NCBI GenBank assembly: GCA_934680015.1 | Contig: CAKUSP010000008.1 | Coordinates: 1-64,000 of the forward strand | Length of the DNA stretch: 64,000 nucleotides | Direction: 5' to 3' | From: an uncultured Bacteroidales bacterium | GTDB lineage: Bacteria > Bacteroidota > Bacteroidia > Bacteroidales > UBA932 | In this document: one piece after another, positions 32,448 through 41,049 of the stretch | Layout: the number at the start of each line of letters is the position of its first letter | How positions within the stretch are numbered: position 1 is the stretch's first letter | Program-made: the position numbers and the translations under genes | The notes under the pieces: model-generated | The model's input: only the letters and a program-made list of their open reading frames with translations | The model's database searches: none | What the model was told of the DNA's origin: nothing

Positions 32448-33253
32448 TGAAAAGAAAGTTAATATTTATTATTGCAGCCACTGCTTTGCTGGTGGCATCA
32501 TGCTCGCCGAAGTTAGTGATTCTTCATGTTAATGATACTCATTCTCATCTTGAACCAGTAAGAGATACTGAAAAATATGGGCAAGCTGGCATTATCGAAA
32601 GAGGTGCCATCGTAGATAGCGTGCGCAGAGCTAGAGGGGAAGAGAATGTACTTTTGGTTCATGCCGGGGATTTTAATCAGGGGACCTCGTATTACACGCA
32701 GTTTGGAGGAGAGTTGGAAGTGGAAGCAGTGAATGCTTTTCATTATGACTGTATTACGCTGGGTAATCATGAATTTGATAACGGAGTGGAAGATTTGTCC
32801 GCAAGGTTGAGAAAGCTGAATTGTCCAGTAGTTTGTGCTAATCTTAGGGTTGAAGGAACGGCTCTAGAAGGAATAGTAAAACCGTATACTATCGTGAATA
32901 AGGCTGGAAAAAAGATAGGCATTATAGGTCTTGCTCCAGACCTTTCTTCTAATGTGTCATATGAGATTTCATCTAAGTTGGTCCAGTATAATTCCGCTGA
33001 GGTGACTAATCGTTATGCCGAGTATCTTAAAAAAGAGCAGAAATGTGACATAGTTTTGCTTTTGTCTCATTTAGGCTTTAGTGAAGATAAAGCACTGGTG
33101 AGACTGACTAAAGATGTGGATATCGTCGTGGGAGGTCACTCTCATACATTTTTGGACGAGATAAAATACCAGAATAACGCTTTAGGACGCAAAATTCCTA
33201 TAGTAACGGATGGTTGCTGGGGCTTTGGAGTAGGTCAGTTGATAGTAAAGTAA
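32444..33253 (+). CDS. 5'-nucleotidase metallophosphatase domain lipoprotein
   Basis: The product is 269 aa with lipobox VASCSPK. Metallophosphoesterase motifs appear in order: ILHVNDTHSHLEP (DxH), VHAGDFNQGT (GD), LGNHEFDNG (GNHE), VLLLSHLG (H) and GGHSHTFL (GHSH). This is the catalytic half of a 5'-nucleotidase. Its ATG overlaps the stop of the binding-domain gene, so the domain order is reversed relative to single-chain relatives, where the metallophosphatase half is N-terminal. Both proteins carry their own lipid anchor. It is probably periplasmic and uses divalent metal. Confidence 0.93.
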   Translation: MMKRKLIFIIAATALLVASCSPKLVILHVNDTHSHLEPVRDTEKYGQAGIIERGAIVDSVRRARGEENVLLVHAGDFNQGTSYYTQFGGELEVEAVNAFHYDCITLGNHEFDNGVEDLSARLRKLNCPVVCANLRVEGTALEGIVKPYTIVNKAGKKIGIIGLAPDLSSNVSYEISSKLVQYNSAEVTNRYAEYLKKEQKCDIVLLLSHLGFSEDKALVRLTKDVDIVVGGHSHTFLDEIKYQNNALGRKIPIVTDGCWGFGVGQLIVK

Positions 33254-34201
33254 TTACATCAGCTTTTTCTTCTTGAAATATAAGACGACACCTATGACGA
33301 TGAATATCATCAATGCTAGAATTACAAGCCACGCCCATTGGAAGTTATCGAAAGGCAGACGTACATTCATTCCATAGAAACTAGCCACTAATGTGGCTGG
33401 CATTAATAACAAAGAAATAAGCGTAAATATCTTCATTATGCGGTTTTGCTCAAGGTTTATTATACCTACGACCGTATCTTGAAGATATTCAAGTCTTTCG
33501 AAGTTGAAATTAATGTGGCTTATTAGAGAAGTTATATCTTGAAGAATTATAGAGAATCGTTTATCGAGGGAGTCAGGGAACAAATCACTCTTAAGTATGT
33601 TACCGAGGATTCGTTGTTTATCCACTACATTTTCCCTAACTATCATGGCGTTTTCCTGTAGTTGGTTAATATCCAGCAGAAATTCTTCGTTTATGTCTTC
33701 TTGTTGATTGATCCTTTTACTAAACTGCGAGGTCTCCTGTGATATAAGCTCCACTATATCAGCGTCTAGGTCCACTCGCTTGTCCATAATCTCTACGAAT
33801 ACTGAAAATCCGCTCTTATATAGTTCTGGACGCGCCTGAATCTTGTTTGAGAGAAGATCAAAACTACGGATAGGGATTTCTCGAAGTGTAGTTAGAGTGT
33901 TTGGAGCTAATATAAACGAAACAGCATCCATGCTCATCTCTGTGCTTGTCGGAGAGAGGAAGTTAGTGTTGGCAAATATAATCCCACCAGCTTCATGGAA
34001 ACGTGATGAACTTTCGATTTCTTCTGCCTGAGCTCGGCTTTGGATCTGAGCGTCATTGAAGGCTTCGGCAGCTCTTTTTTCTTCCCCAGATGGGTCGACA
34101 AGGTCTATCCATAGTACATCTTCTTTTTTGAAGACGTTCAAATCTTCCATCTTATTCGAAACTAAGATTTCCGAACCATTCCTATGAAAAATCCTTATCA
34201 T
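33254..34201 (-). CDS. corA: CorA-family magnesium/cobalt channel
   Basis: The product is 315 aa. A long cytoplasmic funnel domain (~1-245) with coiled helices (QEDINEEFLLDINQLQENA) leads to two C-terminal membrane spans. The first ends in the signature YGMN (SFYGMNVRLPF), followed by the short periplasmic loop and the second span, with the basic end KKKKLM. It mediates Mg2+ (or Co2+/Ni2+) flux. It converges on the phosphatase gene with no gap. A consensus promoter lies at 34210-34240, with the -7 box only 8 nt from the start codon. Confidence 0.95.
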   Translation of the reverse strand: MIRIFHRNGSEILVSNKMEDLNVFKKEDVLWIDLVDPSGEEKRAAEAFNDAQIQSRAQAEEIESSSRFHEAGGIIFANTNFLSPTSTEMSMDAVSFILAPNTLTTLREIPIRSFDLLSNKIQARPELYKSGFSVFVEIMDKRVDLDADIVELISQETSQFSKRINQQEDINEEFLLDINQLQENAMIVRENVVDKQRILGNILKSDLFPDSLDKRFSIILQDITSLISHINFNFERLEYLQDTVVGIINLEQNRIMKIFTLISLLLMPATLVASFYGMNVRLPFDNFQWAWLVILALMIFIVIGVVLYFKKKKLM

Positions 34202-34209
34202 CGAGGGTG

Positions 34210-34240
34210 CAAATTTAAAAAAATCTGCTTATAAAACAAT
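34210..34240 (-). promoter_or_regulatory. Promoter of corA
   Basis: On the minus strand ATTG (34240-34237), 19 nt, TAAATTTG (34217-34210), then 8 nt to the ATG. The -33 element lies in the 3' end of mntP. Confidence 0.7.
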
Positions 34241-34780
34241 ACTTATCCCTATTGCTATTAGTATCGCTCCTCCTATTCCTTCTGCCCAATGTCCTGCTTT
34301 ATGTGCTATTTTTCCGCCACCAGTTATGCCTAGAACTACGCTTGCTGCTGTGCAGATGAACACTGAAAGTGCTTTAGGCATAACTTGTCGCCAATTCTCG
34401 CCTCCCAATGCCAGCCCACTACCTATAGCAAGTGCGTCTATACTAGTAGCTACAGCACTTATTATAATGTTTTTAATGCCTTTAAGATTACGCTTCTCGC
34501 AGCTTCTGCATATGAATGCGCTATAAAGCATTTGCCCTCCTACATATAGAAGAAGTGCTAGTGCCACCCATTTAGCTATGTTTTCGATGAATTGGGCCAG
34601 TATATCTCCGAATCCCCATCCGATTAGTAAAAAGGAGGTTTGGATGATGGCAAAGCAGAGTGCGATAATGAGGTAATTGGATTTCTTGCATCCATTAAGG
34701 CTAGTTGCCGAACACAATGACACGGCAAAACAGTCTGCACACACAGATAAACCGAAAAGTACTATTTCTAAAAAGTTCAT
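34229..34780 (-). CDS. mntP: MntP-family manganese exporter
   Basis: The product is 183 aa with six predicted membrane spans and the two DUF204-type repeats: FGLSVCADCFAVSLCSATSL in the first half and ISAVATSIDALAIGSGLALG in the second, each with the Asp-containing helix. It exports Mn2+ and protects against manganese excess. It lies 12 bp after recR on the same strand, so it is probably co-transcribed with it. Neighbouring corA is another cation channel. No Mn riboswitch (yybP-ykoY) is visible in the short upstream gap. Confidence 0.92.
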   Translation of the reverse strand: MNFLEIVLFGLSVCADCFAVSLCSATSLNGCKKSNYLIIALCFAIIQTSFLLIGWGFGDILAQFIENIAKWVALALLLYVGGQMLYSAFICRSCEKRNLKGIKNIIISAVATSIDALAIGSGLALGGENWRQVMPKALSVFICTAASVVLGITGGGKIAHKAGHWAEGIGGAILIAIGISIVL

Positions 34781-34792
34781 CTTAAAAGCTTC

Positions 34793-35404
34793 TTAAGGTT
34801 TGAAAGGTTGCCTAGCGGCAATACTCCTTCCTAAGGTGAGCGTGTCGGCATATTCTAGATCATCTCCAAAAGCTAGTCCACGAGCAAGAGTCGTTATTTT
34901 TACGCCTTTGGGCTCTAATTTACGATAAAGGTAGAATGAAGTGGTTTCTCCTTCAACATCACCGCTTAATGCCAAAATTACTTCCATCCCTGGAGTAAGT
35001 CTAAGAAGTAGTTTGTCTATACTTAAATCGCTGGGCGCTATTCCGTTTATGGGGGATATAATACCTCCTAGAACATGATAAAGGCCGTTGAATTGGCCTG
35101 TGTCCTCTATGCTCATGACATCACGCACGCTTTCTACCACGCAAATAATGTTCCGATCTCTTTTATCATTCGCGCAGATGGAGCATATCTCGCTATCGGA
35201 TATCATATTGCACCTCTGGCAATAGTGAATGTCAGAGGATAAACTTGCTATGGCTCTAGACAAGTTCATTATGTTTTCACTATCCTGTTTTAGAAGATGC
35301 AGCGCTAGTCTCAAGGCACTGCGTGAACCCACCCCAGGTAGGGAACTTATAGCTTCTACAGCATTTTGAAGTACTTTGGAAGGGTAATTTTCGTTCTTAT
35401 ACAT
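34793..35404 (-). CDS. recR: Recombination mediator RecR
   Basis: The product is 203 aa from ATG 35404. A TTG-initiated extension (35431) would cross the -7 box at 35429-35436 and is rejected. The N-terminal helix-hairpin-helix reads ISSLPGVGSRSALRLALHLL. A C4 zinc finger (CQRCNMISDSEICSIC) and a Toprim domain (ICVVESVRDVMSIE, then ILALSGDVEGETTSFYL) follow. RecR with RecO/RecF loads RecA at gaps. It is divergent from the GDSL gene, with overlapping promoter elements between them. Confidence 0.97.
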   Translation of the reverse strand: MYKNENYPSKVLQNAVEAISSLPGVGSRSALRLALHLLKQDSENIMNLSRAIASLSSDIHYCQRCNMISDSEICSICANDKRDRNIICVVESVRDVMSIEDTGQFNGLYHVLGGIISPINGIAPSDLSIDKLLLRLTPGMEVILALSGDVEGETTSFYLYRKLEPKGVKITTLARGLAFGDDLEYADTLTLGRSIAARQPFKP

Positions 35405-35424
35405 GATAGAGTCGCGATAAAATG

Positions 35425-35455
35425 TTTGCAAAGATAAGCAAATCGGCTAAATTTG
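35425..35455 (+). promoter_or_regulatory. Consensus promoter of the GDSL-pnuC unit, overlapping the recR -7 box
   Basis: TTTG (35425-35428), exactly 19 nt, TAAATTTG (35448-35455), then 4 nt to ATG 35460. On the minus strand TATCTTTG (35436-35429) is the likely recR -7 element; it directly abuts the forward -33 box and lies in the forward spacer. The two promoters probably compete. Confidence 0.8.
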
Positions 35456-35459
35456 TGAC

Positions 35460-36158
35460 ATGAAAAATAAGTTGGCTTTTATTATGGCTGTTGCTCTAAT
35501 GTCGTTTTCATGTAGGGAAGGTGGCAGTACCGAAGATTTATCTATTTCTAAGCACAATCCTACGACGCCCGATTGGGCTTATACTCATGTGTATGCTTCA
35601 CTCAGGGATACAATTACGGCTAGGCCCCTTGCTGTTTTTTATGGGGATAGTATTACACAGGGCTGGATAGATGATGAGTTCTTTTCTTCTCATCATAGTA
35701 TTCCTATGGGTATAGGTGGAATGACTACATGTCAACTGCTATGTCGTTTTAGGACAGATGTAATTAATCTAAGGCCTAAGTATGTGGCCATAATGTGCGG
35801 AACTAATGATATAGCGCAAAATATAGGGCCGATAGAATTGGAAACGGCTGTGGGTAACATAGTTTCTATGTGTGAGTTAGCTCGTTATAATGATATAATT
35901 CCTTTAGTGTGCTCGGTAACACCTTGTACGGCATATTACTGGAGAAGGGATTTAGGCAATCCTACAGGAAAAATCAAAGCCTTTAACGCCTTGCTTAAAG
36001 AGTATTGTGCTCAGTCTGGTGTGCAGTATGTGGATTATTATTCTGCTCTTGATAGTGGCGATGGCTCTTTGGCTCCAGATATGACTAGAGACGAATGTCA
36101 TCTTACGCTTAAAGCTTATAAGGTGATGGAAAATGTGATTGCTCAATTCTTAAAATGA
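35460..36158 (+). CDS. GDSL/SGNH-family esterase lipoprotein
   Basis: The product is 232 aa with a short type II signal (lipobox MSFSCREG). SGNH blocks are in order: FYGDSITQGW (block I Ser), MGIGGMTTCQLL (block II Gly), AIMCGTNDIAQN (block III Asn), and DECHLTLKAY (block V Asp/His). These hydrolases deacetylate sugars or cleave acyl esters; TEP1/acetylxylan-esterase-like relatives are common in gut Bacteroidetes. The stop overlaps the pnuC start (ATGA at 36155-36158), so the esterase is translationally coupled to a vitamin/nucleoside transporter. Confidence 0.9.
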   Translation: MKNKLAFIMAVALMSFSCREGGSTEDLSISKHNPTTPDWAYTHVYASLRDTITARPLAVFYGDSITQGWIDDEFFSSHHSIPMGIGGMTTCQLLCRFRTDVINLRPKYVAIMCGTNDIAQNIGPIELETAVGNIVSMCELARYNDIIPLVCSVTPCTAYYWRRDLGNPTGKIKAFNALLKEYCAQSGVQYVDYYSALDSGDGSLAPDMTRDECHLTLKAYKVMENVIAQFLK

Positions 36159-36727
36159 TTTTTCAGATACTGGAAACTTTCACATTGGCTTCTGGCCTTG
36201 TGTATATTTTTCTGCAGATAAAGCAGAACCGTTGGATGTGGCCGATAGATATACTGTGCTGTTTGGCCGCGGTGGTAGTATTTGCCCATCAGTGCTTGTG
36301 GGCTTCTATGGGGCTTAATGTGTATTACCTGGTTATGGGGATTATAGGGTGGTTTTCATGGAAAAAGGATGTACAGAGGACAGGGGAGAAGGGCATAAGG
36401 ATAAGAAAAATGTCAGTTGCTACACTGATAGGTTCAGTTTTTGCTTTTGCTGCGAGTCTTGCGCTTTTGTTTTGGACTTTGAAAATTACTGGGGATCCCT
36501 CTCCTTTTATGGATGCGCTGGTAGGTGCTAGCGGAATAGTGGGGACAGTATTTTTGGTTCGCACTTATTTAGAGAATTGGTATGTGTGGATTGTTTCTGA
36601 TACGATTTCTGTAGTGCTTTGCCTTATCCAAGGCTTGTATTTTATGGCAGTATTGTATCTTCTATATACCGTGATGGCGGTGGTGGGACTTCTTGAGTGG
36701 CGTCGCAGCGGAAAATATATATCCTAA
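36155..36727 (+). CDS. pnuC: PnuC-family vitamin precursor transporter
   Basis: The product is 190 aa with seven predicted spans. It shows PnuC features: VYIFLQIKQNRWMWPIDIL near the N-terminus (the aromatic WMWP region) and RTYLENWYVWIVSDTISVVL in the second half. Family members facilitate uptake of nicotinamide riboside, riboflavin (PnuX) or thiamine (PnuT), trapped by phosphorylation inside the cell. No TPP riboswitch or kinase gene is adjacent, so the vitamer cannot be assigned. It is co-transcribed with the GDSL esterase and converges on the next gene with a 4-bp overlap. Confidence 0.9.
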   Translation: MIFQILETFTLASGLVYIFLQIKQNRWMWPIDILCCLAAVVVFAHQCLWASMGLNVYYLVMGIIGWFSWKKDVQRTGEKGIRIRKMSVATLIGSVFAFAASLALLFWTLKITGDPSPFMDALVGASGIVGTVFLVRTYLENWYVWIVSDTISVVLCLIQGLYFMAVLYLLYTVMAVVGLLEWRRSGKYIS

Positions 36728-37386
36728 AAATATTTTATTTTTTGCAGTAAAGGGGTGGTTATCTTCATTGTAAGACCTATAAAGATAGCATATATTAGGG
36801 TCCCCCATCCTATGGTAGGTGTTTCTTCGGGGCCCAATATCCTCTTGAAAAAAATTAGACTTAATGCACATCCTATAAGTAATATGGTGCAGTCCATCTT
36901 GATCTTGTTATCGCTGAATTTACCCCCGAAGGCTATCCCTAAAGATCGAACTGTCATATCTGCTGGTAGCATCCATGCTCCTGCTACTACTTCCATAGAA
37001 ATGCCCAACGCGGAAATAACTACGGAAGATATAACAAGCATTGCTGTTTTAAGATGACTTTCTGGAATATTTTGAAGAAAAGAAAGGAGTAGTGTGCAGG
37101 CATTTATGAAATATCCTAACAGAAAATTGGCTGGAATTTGAAGCAGATCAGTGGCTTTGAATCTTTTACGCAGTATGATGATTTGAAATACCACGCATAA
37201 CATGAAGAAGATGAAATTCGTGAGCCCTAGAGATAATTCTGGAAATTTTGTACTAACAGCGTAAGCAGGAGCATTTAGTACTGATATGCCAATATTCGCT
37301 TGTACAGAGAGAACTATACCTACAGCGACTAGGAAAAATCCTATGGTGGAGAATGAATATCGTATTAGGATGTCTTTTAATGTCAT
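36724..37386 (-). CDS. YitT/YczE-type (DUF6198-like) integral membrane protein
   Basis: The product is 220 aa from ATG 37386; an upstream in-frame start at 37443 runs through the rpsA promoter region and is rejected. Five or six spans are visible, with the family start FSTIGFFLVAVGIVLSVQANIG and later ISALGISMEVVAGAWMLPAD, GIAFGGKFSDNKIKMDCTIL. This resembles the YczE/YyaS/YitT group of unknown transport function. The candidate -7 box TACTTTTG (complement of 37392-37399) is 5 nt from the start codon. Confidence 0.78.
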   Translation of the reverse strand: MTLKDILIRYSFSTIGFFLVAVGIVLSVQANIGISVLNAPAYAVSTKFPELSLGLTNFIFFMLCVVFQIIILRKRFKATDLLQIPANFLLGYFINACTLLLSFLQNIPESHLKTAMLVISSVVISALGISMEVVAGAWMLPADMTVRSLGIAFGGKFSDNKIKMDCTILLIGCALSLIFFKRILGPEETPTIGWGTLIYAIFIGLTMKITTPLLQKIKYF

Positions 37387-37387
37387 A

Positions 37388-37419
37388 ATTGCAAAAGTAG
37401 TGAAAAAATAGTATATTTG
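37388..37419 (+). promoter_or_regulatory. Promoter of rpsA
   Basis: ATTG (37388-37391), 20 nt, TATATTTG (37412-37419). The leader to ATG 37511 is about 85 nt, unusually long here and a possible site for S1 autoregulation. The minus-strand -7 box of the 36724 gene lies within the spacer. Confidence 0.7.
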
Positions 37420-37510
37420 CCCACTTTTGTACGTCGAGTGCACTTAAGTGCCGGGGGCGTCGAGTTTGTATTTATTGTTTAACTATTTAAAAATCATTGT
37501 TTTACCAGTT

Positions 37511-39295
37511 ATGGCAGAAACAAAAGAAACCGCACGTCTTAACGCATCCGTAGATCCTAGTCAGTTTGATTGGGACGCTTTTGAGGAAGGCGGAGTATAT
37601 GGCGGTGAAGACAAAAAAGCCATCGACCAGGCTTATGCTTCTACTCTTAATAAGATAGTTGAGAATGAAGCAGTGGAAGGAGAAGTTACCGAAATTAACA
37701 AACGTGAAGTCATCGTGTCTATCGGTGGTAAGAGCGAAGGTGTTATTAACGCAGCAGAGTTCCGTTATAATCCAGACTTGAAAGTAGGTGATAAAGTTGA
37801 AGTATTCGTAGAATCAGCAGAGGACAAGAAAGGCCAGCTCGTTCTTTCACACAAGAAAGCACGTACGCTTAAGTCTTGGGATCGTGTCGTAGAGGCTTAC
37901 GAGAAAGGTGAAATCGTCAAAGGTTTCGTGAAGACACGTACTAAAGGCGGTATGATAGTGGATGTTTTCGGAATTGAAGCATTCCTTCCTGGCAGTCAGA
38001 TAGATATCAAGCCTATTCGTGATTACGATCAGTTCGTAAATCAGACTATAGACTTCAAGATTGTTAAGATTAACCCTGAGTTCCGTAATGTAGTTGTATC
38101 TCATAAGGCTCTTCTCGAAGCTGAACAAGAGCAGAAGAGAGCAGAACTTATCAGTAAACTCGAGAAAGGACAGGTACTTGAAGGTGAAGTTAAAAACATC
38201 ACTAATTATGGTGTATTTGTTGATCTCGGTGGTGTTGATGGTCTTATTCATATTACAGACTTGTCTTGGGGTAGAATTAATCATCCAGAGGAGGTCGTTA
38301 AGATCGGTGACAAGATTAAAGTTGTAGTTCTTGACTTTAACGAGCAGCAGAAGAGAATCGCGCTTGGACTTAAGCAACTTACTCCACATCCATGGGATAC
38401 TCTCGATCCTAATCTTAAAGTGGGTGATAAAGTTAAGGGTAAGGTTATTCTTATCGCAGATTATGGCGCATTCGTGGAGATTGAGCCAGGCGTAGAGGGT
38501 CTTGTACATGTTTCAGAAATTTCTTGGAACACTAGACTTCACTCTGCTCAAGATTTCCTTAAGGTCGGTGACGAAGTTGAAGCTCAGATTCTTACTCTCG
38601 ATCGTGAGGCTAGGAAGATGTCGTTGGGTATCAAACAACTTACTCCTAATCCATGGGATGAGATAGAAAAGAAATATCCTATAGGTAGCAAGCACACTGC
38701 TATTGTTCGTAATATTACAGGCTTCGGTATATTCGCTCAGCTTGAGGATAGCGTAGAAGGCTTGATTCATATCAGCGATCTTAGTTGGAATAAGATTAAG
38801 CATCCATCAGAAGTGGTTTCTGTAGGTGATCCTATAGATGTAGTTATTCTTGACTTCGATGAAGCTAATCATAAGTTAAGTCTTGGCCATAAGCAGCTTA
38901 CTCCTAACCCATGGGATGAGATAGAGAAAAACTTCCCTGTAGGAACAGTTGTAGATGGTAAGGTCGTTTCAACAACCGATAAGGGCGCTACTGTTTCTCT
39001 TCCTGGCGATGTTGAAGGATTCTGCTTCAATCGTGAGCTAGTTAAGGAAGATGGTAAGCAGGCTGTAGTAGGCGATGTCCTTCCTTTCAAAGTGATCGAA
39101 CTTCGTCGCAGCACTCATAGCGTGCTTCTTAGCCACCTTCGCACTTATCAAGAAGTAAAGGAGAAGGCAGCCGCAGCTGAAGTAGAGAACACTAAGAAGG
39201 CAGTAAAGAAAGTTAATGCCAATGTTGAAAAGACAACCCTCGGCGACATTGATGCTCTTGCTGCACTTAAATCAAAACTAGAGAAAGGCGAATAA
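37511..39295 (+). CDS. rpsA: 30S ribosomal protein S1
   Basis: The product is 594 aa from ATG 37511 (MAETKETARLN). A GTG-initiated extension from 37448 reads non-family residues and is rejected. Six S1/OB repeats are visible, for example VEGEVTEINKREVIVSIGG, LEGEVKNITNYGVFVDLGG, VKGKVILIADYGAFVEIEPG and TAIVRNITGFGIFAQLEDS. They are joined by the conserved GLKQLTPHPWD / IKQLTPNPWDEIE linkers. S1 binds mRNA and is needed for initiation on most leaders. The stop codon TAA overlaps the start of RNase Z (TAATG). Confidence 0.97.
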   Translation: MAETKETARLNASVDPSQFDWDAFEEGGVYGGEDKKAIDQAYASTLNKIVENEAVEGEVTEINKREVIVSIGGKSEGVINAAEFRYNPDLKVGDKVEVFVESAEDKKGQLVLSHKKARTLKSWDRVVEAYEKGEIVKGFVKTRTKGGMIVDVFGIEAFLPGSQIDIKPIRDYDQFVNQTIDFKIVKINPEFRNVVVSHKALLEAEQEQKRAELISKLEKGQVLEGEVKNITNYGVFVDLGGVDGLIHITDLSWGRINHPEEVVKIGDKIKVVVLDFNEQQKRIALGLKQLTPHPWDTLDPNLKVGDKVKGKVILIADYGAFVEIEPGVEGLVHVSEISWNTRLHSAQDFLKVGDEVEAQILTLDREARKMSLGIKQLTPNPWDEIEKKYPIGSKHTAIVRNITGFGIFAQLEDSVEGLIHISDLSWNKIKHPSEVVSVGDPIDVVILDFDEANHKLSLGHKQLTPNPWDEIEKNFPVGTVVDGKVVSTTDKGATVSLPGDVEGFCFNRELVKEDGKQAVVGDVLPFKVIELRRSTHSVLLSHLRTYQEVKEKAAAAEVENTKKAVKKVNANVEKTTLGDIDALAALKSKLEKGE

Positions 39296-40092
39296 TGAGC
39301 TTTTCATTGCAGATATTGGGCACGGCCTCGGCCATGCCCATTTCTGATAGGAATCCAAGCGCTCAGGCACTTAATGTGTCAGGGCGCTTGTTTTTAATTG
39401 ATTGTGGAGAAGGGACTCAGCAGAGAATGCGTCAGATGCATTTATCTTTTCTTCGCGTGGAGGCTATTTTTATAAGCCATATTCATGGCGACCATGTCTT
39501 CGGACTATTCGGGGTATTATCTACTATGTCCATGTATAATAGGACACAGCCACTTCATATCTTCGGGCCAGAAGCGTTGCGCTCGATTATCCGCTTTTAT
39601 CTTTCTTTTTTTGCGGAAGGAAGTAATTACGAGATTGTATTCCACGAGGTAAATGTAAAAACACTTACTACTATATGGGAGTCGAAAAATATTAAGGTAA
39701 GTACCTTTCCTTTAAATCATAAGATAGAATGTTACGGGTATCGTTTCGATGAAGTGTTATCGAAGCGTTCTCTTGAAAAAAGGCGCGCTGTTAGCTATGC
39801 GTATTGCTCGGACACAATGTACTTTCCAGATCTGATAAATTATGTTCGAGGCGTAACTGTTTTATATTACGAGACCACATACACTAAACAATTATCTGAC
39901 AAGGCATCTAAGTATTTTCATAGTAGCACTCAAGATGCTGCTAGACTCGCTTTGGATGCTGGAGTTGAAAAACTACTTATAGGGCATTATTCATCAAGAG
40001 AGAGGAATAGTAAAGTATTTGAGGCAGAGTGTCGTGAAATTTTTCCGAATACGATTGGCCTCAATGATTGTGATGTCGTCGAAATTGAGTAA
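39295..40092 (+). CDS. rnz: Ribonuclease Z
   Basis: The product is 265 aa, slightly shorter than the usual ~305. The metal-binding motif HxHxDH is in IFISHIHGDHVFGLFG. AYCSDTMYFPD supplies the later Asp, and LLIGHYSSRE the last His. The N-terminal ASAMPISDRNPSAQ and DCGEGTQQRM match tRNase Z. The enzyme removes tRNA 3' trailers, important where CCA is not encoded. It is start-stop coupled to rpsA. The flexible exosite arm is short. Confidence 0.95.
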   Translation: MSFSLQILGTASAMPISDRNPSAQALNVSGRLFLIDCGEGTQQRMRQMHLSFLRVEAIFISHIHGDHVFGLFGVLSTMSMYNRTQPLHIFGPEALRSIIRFYLSFFAEGSNYEIVFHEVNVKTLTTIWESKNIKVSTFPLNHKIECYGYRFDEVLSKRSLEKRRAVSYAYCSDTMYFPDLINYVRGVTVLYYETTYTKQLSDKASKYFHSSTQDAARLALDAGVEKLLIGHYSSRERNSKVFEAECREIFPNTIGLNDCDVVEIE

Positions 40093-40101
40093 ATTAGTAG
40101 A

Positions 40102-41049
40102 ATGAAAAAGTTTTTGCTTTGTTTTGTGGCATCGTTAGGATTGTCATGCCTTATGGACGCACAAAGTGCTGATCAAAAGGAGGAATATATAAAGAAGTAT
40201 GCACCTATAGCAGTATCGGAAATGAAACGTACGGGTGTTCCTGCATCTATTACATTGGCCCAGGGACTATTGGAATCTGGTGCCGGGAAATCACGTTTGG
40301 CGACTAAGGCTAACAATCATTTTGGTATAAAGTGCCATAAAAATTGGACAGGAAAGACTATTTCTCATGATGATGACGCGAAGGGCGAGTGCTTTAGGGC
40401 GTATGATAAGGCAGAAGAGTCATTTAAGGATCACTCTGATTTTTTAAGATATAACGACAGGTATAAATTTTTATTTGATTATGACCCTAAGGATTACAAG
40501 AGCTGGTGCTACGGATTGAAAAAGGCTGGTTATGCTACTGATCCTAAATATGCAGTTAAACTGATAGGGATAGTTGAAAATTACAATCTTCATAGATACG
40601 ATAATGTAAAGGTGGAGGTTATTTCTCCTGATCTACTGGAGCGCCCTGTAGTGGTTCCAGTTAAGCCTTCGTCGATAAAGTATGATGAGGAATATGTCTT
40701 TGATGTAAATCGTCCTGTTTATAAAGTAAATGGAGTGGATTTTGTGTATGCTCGAGTGGGCGATACATACGAATCCCTTGCGGCTCAATATAATCTTTTT
40801 ATTAATGAGCTGTTGCGATTTAATGATTTAAAGGACATTGAAGATTTGCATCCAGGAGATATGGTCTATATAAAGTCTAAGAAAAACCGAACAGCAAAGG
40901 GCTTGGATATGTATATAGTAAGTGAGGATGGCGAGGATTTGAGAAAGATATGTCAGCGTTTCGGGGTTAAGATGTCAAGCGTTATAAGACGTAATAAATT
41001 AAATCCAGAAGAACAATTATCTAAAGAACAAGAACTAAGGCTTAGATGA
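40102..41049 (+). CDS. Secreted glucosaminidase with LysM domains
   Basis: The product is 315 aa. A signal peptide (~1-20, ending MDAQS) precedes a mannosyl-glycoprotein endo-beta-N-acetylglucosaminidase (GH73-type) domain: ITLAQGLLESGAGKSRLATK with the catalytic-type Glu, NNHFGIKC, YDKAEESFKDHSDFL and KKAGYATDPKYA. After a linker, two LysM-like modules appear: VDFVYARVGDTYESLAAQYN and MYIVSEDGEDLRKICQRFGV. It cleaves or remodels peptidoglycan. It overlaps mltG by 4 bp (ATGA), so two peptidoglycan-cleaving enzymes are co-expressed. Confidence 0.93.
   Translation: MKKFLLCFVASLGLSCLMDAQSADQKEEYIKKYAPIAVSEMKRTGVPASITLAQGLLESGAGKSRLATKANNHFGIKCHKNWTGKTISHDDDAKGECFRAYDKAEESFKDHSDFLRYNDRYKFLFDYDPKDYKSWCYGLKKAGYATDPKYAVKLIGIVENYNLHRYDNVKVEVISPDLLERPVVVPVKPSSIKYDEEYVFDVNRPVYKVNGVDFVYARVGDTYESLAAQYNLFINELLRFNDLKDIEDLHPGDMVYIKSKKNRTAKGLDMYIVSEDGEDLRKICQRFGVKMSSVIRRNKLNPEEQLSKEQELRLR

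Noticed and set aside
37847..38509. 220-codon antisense frame inside rpsA
   Set aside because: It is a shadow of the S1 repeats on the opposite strand; the sense frame is an unambiguous ribosomal protein.
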